DNA of 7,546 nt from positions 1 to 7,546 of the forward strand of contig JAPPMR010000196.1 of NCBI GenBank assembly GCA_028818995.1, written 5' to 3'. Positions 4,842-7,546 of this stretch are shown here, piece after piece. The notes beneath the pieces are model-generated. The model ran no database searches. It had not been told where the DNA came from and worked only from the letters and a program-made list of their open reading frames with translations. Made by a program: the position numbers and the translations under genes. The stretch's first letter is position 1. Each line of letters begins with the position of its first letter. Origin of the DNA: Candidatus Poribacteria bacterium. Lineage in GTDB: Bacteria; Poribacteria; WGA-4E; WGA-3G.

Positions 4842-7246
4842 TAGGGTTGCTCCTGTGCGGGTTGAGTGTCAGTCCCATTTGCGGTTGTTTTTGAAACCGC
4901 AACAATAGATTTTATCACAACTATAATCGGGATCGCCAGCAATACACCCCAAAAACCGAGAATAGAAGCACCAACAATAACGGCAAACATAATCAGCAAT
5001 GGATCAACATCAACTGCATTACTCATAACTTTTGGTGAGATGATGGAATTGTCAATAGTCTGAATACCGAGAATTGCCCCTAACACAAAGACACAACGGA
5101 CAAGAAAACCGATATTAAGACTGAATTCACCTGCTGCGAGTCCCATCAACATTGCAATATATGCGAATCCACCCCCGATGAAGGGGCCGAACGTAGGAAT
5201 AGCATTACATAGCCCCGCTAATATGCCGACAAGCAGCGCGAAAGGCACGCCAATAATGCGATAGACGATGCAGGAGATAATAGAAATAATTACAATCACA
5301 ATAAATTGCCCTTTGAGAAACTGATGCATATTTCTATCAATTTCCCGTAGGTATGCCATAGCGGTTTCGCGATGCTTCTCAGGAACTAAACCGATGAAGC
5401 CACGGAAATATTTGTCAAACCCTTGGCTTGCATAGACAAAAACGATGAACGCAAGGAACACTGTCGCGATGAGTCCGCCGAACTGAAATGCAATGGATCC
5501 CGCTAATCCGGACAACCACTTAACAAAAGCACCACCGCTGGCTGTCCAGCCAGGGATTCTCTTCGTTAGATATTCCTGAAACTGTCTGACAATTTCCTCA
5601 TCTCTATATGCTAATATCCCATTTTCTTTTATAATAGAACTTTTCCAAATCTTTATTTCGTTAGATTCGTCAGAACCAAAATAGATTACGCTCTCATTGC
5701 CAGCATATAATCCAGAAGGTGCGGAAACTAACAGAGAAATTGATCGTGGCAGTTGGTCAGAAGATTGTATTCTTTGCCCCGTTTTATTAAGTTTGTACCA
5801 ACGGTATATTCCATTTACTGTACCCGCATAGAGTTCTTCTGCTTTATTGTCGGTTGCTACAAGTACATTAATTTGTCCTGGATCTTTGTCAAAACTAAGT
5901 TTGTTCCACTCTCCAGAAGGATTCGTCCGCTTGTACACAACAGTTTTTATTTTATTAGGATCCTCTGTTTTTTCCGAATTTGTTTCTTGTGTAGTAGGAA
6001 TTTGTGGTTCAATACTTTCCTGATCTCCTCCATTCTGGTAATCATTAGTGTTTATGTCATCCTCTTGTTTCGGTTGAGAAATAGTCTGATCAGTATTTTC
6101 AATAGTTGCAACATACATAGGTATATCTTTACGCTCGAAATACTTTGGGATGTCATCACTTGCACCTTCATATTTTTCAATTGAAGTGATATCAACAATA
6201 GACCTACCTACAATCTTATTACTCTCTTCCTCAACCCATGTGTCCCCAGAATTTTCACTAAAAAATAAACCTTTATCTGTTCCGACATAAATTATATTTG
6301 AATTCCAAGAGGGCGTGTTGATAGCTTGAACAGAGCGTGTGTCAAATTTATTAGCCTTGATTTTCGTCCATTCCAAATCTGTTGATTCTTTTTTCTTTCC
6401 TATTACTACATGCCAAAATTTTCGTAGAAATCCTATGCGCGAGGTAGATTCAGATGAATCATCCTTCTTTCCAGTCACTACCTGTACAATTTTTTTATTA
6501 CATCTATAAACTCCATCATCCGTGCCAGCATAGATATAGTCATTATTCACGGAGATTGCACGAATTTTCTTGCCAATTATTTCACCGTTCGTTATTCCTT
6601 TCCTATCTTCTATTATCTCTTTTTCCGTTTCTGCATCCATCACAGTTTTATAAAAATAGATTCCGTGATTTGTTGCAAGATAGAGTGTTTGTGTTTCTCC
6701 AGATTTATCAAATGCTAATGCTGTGAAATCTTCACCTACGATTAATGGTAATAAAGATTCGTGATAAAATTTCTGTAAACCCTTCGCCATTTGGCTGACT
6801 TGATTACCTACACCTATGCCAGTAAATATTAACACACCACTACAAACAAGAACGATTAAGACAGTTGCAATCGCACGTTGGTAATACTTCTTGAATGGTA
6901 ATGCACGCCAAAGAAACCTAAAGAGATAGGCAAATCCGAAACCGAGGATGAAAGGCATCAAGATCCCCAGCAATTTAACAAAGAGCCAGAGACCAATCAT
7001 GGTAATTTCAAGATGAACGACAAATTTTATTCCTACCCATCGGTAAATACGGATGAGCAACGCAATCAGCGCGATGGGAACAAGCGGATGCAATAACAGT
7101 ATCCGATTTCCATTTGCATCAGAACTCGTACCGTGGTAAAAGGCAAATGCTATCCATAGGGCAGCGAGTGTGACACTAATGATTGCAAGTGCCGTCTCAC
7201 CAGAAATGCCTGATTGTCGTGGAGTTATATCGTTTTGGGCGTTCAT
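4841..7246 (-). CDS. AI-2E family (PerM-like) transporter with an extracytoplasmic propeller-like insertion
   Basis: An inner-membrane permease of 801 residues, about twice the family's usual 350. N-terminal membrane segments lie near 17-37, 49-65, 82-108 and 124-146. The C-terminal half has segments near 585-605, 647-664, 668-690, 712-730 and 750-778. It carries the family signatures GLCNAIPTFGPFIGG (678-692) and DNSIISPKVM...DVDPL (732-750). Between the halves, residues about 170-540 are not transporter-like. They contain recurring LYaGTdnGiYr strands (187-200, 237-248, 318-330, 376-384, 471-483, 512-525), an Asp-box-like SENSGDTW (330-337) and an acidic linker (390-432). Basic loops next to TM4 and TM5 place the insert outside. 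Family members export varied solutes; AI-2 export cannot be assumed. I prefer ATG at 7246. An in-frame TTG at 7321 would add 25 unlike residues; neither start has a clear ribosome binding site. It is coupled to der. Confidence 0.88.
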   Translation of the reverse strand: MNAQNDITPRQSGISGETALAIISVTLAALWIAFAFYHGTSSDANGNRILLLHPLVPIALIALLIRIYRWVGIKFVVHLEITMIGLWLFVKLLGILMPFILGFGFAYLFRFLWRALPFKKYYQRAIATVLIVLVCSGVLIFTGIGVGNQVSQMAKGLQKFYHESLLPLIVGEDFTALAFDKSGETQTLYLATNHGIYFYKTVMDAETEKEIIEDRKGITNGEIIGKKIRAISVNNDYIYAGTDDGVYRCNKKIVQVVTGKKDDSSESTSRIGFLRKFWHVVIGKKKESTDLEWTKIKANKFDTRSVQAINTPSWNSNIIYVGTDKGLFFSENSGDTWVEEESNKIVGRSIVDITSIEKYEGASDDIPKYFERKDIPMYVATIENTDQTISQPKQEDDINTNDYQNGGDQESIEPQIPTTQETNSEKTEDPNKIKTVVYKRTNPSGEWNKLSFDKDPGQINVLVATDNKAEELYAGTVNGIYRWYKLNKTGQRIQSSDQLPRSISLLVSAPSGLYAGNESVIYFGSDESNEIKIWKSSIIKENGILAYRDEEIVRQFQEYLTKRIPGWTASGGAFVKWLSGLAGSIAFQFGGLIATVFLAFIVFVYASQGFDKYFRGFIGLVPEKHRETAMAYLREIDRNMHQFLKGQFIVIVIISIISCIVYRIIGVPFALLVGILAGLCNAIPTFGPFIGGGFAYIAMLMGLAAGEFSLNIGFLVRCVFVLGAILGIQTIDNSIISPKVMSNAVDVDPLLIMFAVIVGASILGFWGVLLAIPIIVVIKSIVAVSKTTANGTDTQPAQEQP
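4850..4854 (-). promoter_or_regulatory. Ribosome binding site of der inside the transporter gene end
   Basis: Reads AGGAG on the minus strand, 8 bases before the der ATG, and falls within the last codons of the transporter gene. With the TAATG junction it indicates that der can be translated by ribosomes finishing the transporter gene. Confidence 0.75.
5627..6739 (-). other. Region encoding the propeller-like insertion of the AI-2E transporter
   Basis: This in-frame stretch codes for roughly six propeller-like blades and a hydrophilic linker inside the transporter gene. Hand counts give 17/60, 18/60 and 20/60 G+C at 6241-6300, 6361-6420 and 5641-5700. Flanking transporter code gives 33/60, 30/60 and 30/60 at 5161-5220, 5221-5280 and 5341-5400, and 24/60 at 6961-7020. 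No stop or frameshift is present, so it is a true domain insertion. The blade pattern resembles YVTN/Ycf48/sortilin-type propellers; I cannot assign a family or ligand. Confidence 0.7.
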
Positions 7247-7327
7247 TTTGTATAGGGATGTTTTGAAGTCTTTCTTGTAGGTGCGCCAATAGAATCGGGT
7301 GTTTTCAAAGCAGACCGACAAGGAAGA

Positions 7328-7352
7328 TTCAACGTTTCAATTGCACGTTGAA
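7328..7352. repeat. 8-base inverted repeat upstream of the transporter gene
   Basis: TTCAACGT (7328-7335) and ACGTTGAA (7345-7352) are exact reverse complements around a 9-base spacer. It lies about 80 bases before the chosen ATG, so it could be an operator or a leader hairpin. No role is shown by the sequence. Confidence 0.5.
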
Positions 7353-7490
7353 AAGTGTTTAACAGAGTAAATTAACGCAAGGTCAACTATAGTCGTAGTA
7401 AATTTGTGCTAATAAATACGCTTATGACACTTGTTGGGTTTCACTATGCTCAATCTATAGGTGTCAATTTAGACATCCGATTCAATGGTA

Positions 7491-7542
7491 GGCGCGTTTT
7501 TTTAAAGCGCCGATTTATGTGGTAAAAAATTGCTAAACGCGC
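7491..7542. repeat. GC-rich palindromic element at the right edge
   Basis: GGCGC (7491-7495) pairs with GCGCC (7507-7511), extended by TTT/AAA after a one-base bulge. Alternatively GCGCGTTT (7492-7499) pairs exactly with AAACGCGC (7535-7542). The element may continue past the window edge. It looks like an intergenic palindrome; it may be a terminator for an unseen gene or part of a dispersed repeat. Confidence 0.45.
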
Positions 7543-7546
7543 GGTT

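Larger units (their letters stand above)
7247..7546. other. Upstream region of the transporter gene, no gene seen
   Basis: These 300 bases hold no convincing coding region or structural RNA. They contain inverted repeats (7328-7352, 7425-7466, 7491-7511, 7492-7542). A weak minus-strand -10-like TATAGT lies at 7386-7391 without a good -35 partner. Transcription of the minus-strand operon probably starts here or beyond the window edge. Confidence 0.5.

Noticed and set aside
5753..6184. Plus-strand 143-residue open frame opposite the propeller region
   Set aside because: It is a hydrophobic shadow of the AT-rich minus-strand code, with no ribosome binding site or domain.
4841..7246. Naming the transporter a quorum-signal (AI-2) exporter
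   Set aside because: The family name is historical; members move varied substrates, and no signal synthesis gene is nearby.
7247..7321. TTG start of the transporter at 7321
   Set aside because: It is a rare start without a ribosome binding site, and the added 25 residues are basic and aromatic, unlike an AI-2E N terminus. It is not fully excluded.
7444..7467. Minus-strand promoter from TTGACA at 7462-7467
   Set aside because: The hexamer is perfect, but at 16-18 base spacing no acceptable -10 follows.

Overview
This AT-leaning window looks like a piece of an environmental bacterial genome. The nearest fit I can suggest is Candidatus Poribacteria or a related sponge/marine lineage. That rests only on gene style: a phytanoyl-CoA dioxygenase-family oxygenase, a propeller-repeat insertion in a transporter, and short palindromic repeats between genes. 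I hold the taxonomic call with low confidence. No rRNA, tRNA, CRISPR array or transposase is visible.

Layout: the left edge (1-440) holds the 3' end of a plus-strand PhyH-family oxygenase. Everything else coding is on the minus strand, read from right to left. First is a large AI-2E-family (PerM-like) membrane transporter (ATG at 7246, stop at 4841). It is coupled by a TAATG overlap to der/engA, the double-GTPase ribosome assembly factor (3495-4841). A 165-base spacer with three 40-base tandem hairpin units follows (3371-3490). Next is a D-2-hydroxyacid dehydrogenase of the glyoxylate/hydroxypyruvate reductase type (2358-3329). After a 40-base gap comes an AAA/ABC-type ATPase (989-2317). This overlaps by GTGA with a small PIN-like nuclease candidate (447-992), whose stop lies 6 bases from the convergent stop of the PhyH gene.

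Two systems deserve attention. (1) The ATPase plus PIN-like pair is a compact, translationally coupled two-gene module. In logic it resembles ATPase-plus-nuclease defence systems such as PARIS or Septu, but with a PIN-type effector. (2) The AI-2E-family transporter carries about 370 extra residues, placed outside the membrane by charge topology. They form about six propeller-like blades and an acidic linker, and the encoding DNA is clearly more AT-rich than the flanks. This suggests a sensor or binding domain inserted into a permease. The 40-base hairpin array is a third, smaller puzzle. Its arms are exactly complementary over 7 bases to the ribosome binding site region of the dehydrogenase, which suggests possible RNA-level control.

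The region upstream of the transporter (7247-7546) has no convincing gene. It contains several inverted repeats but no promoter I would trust.
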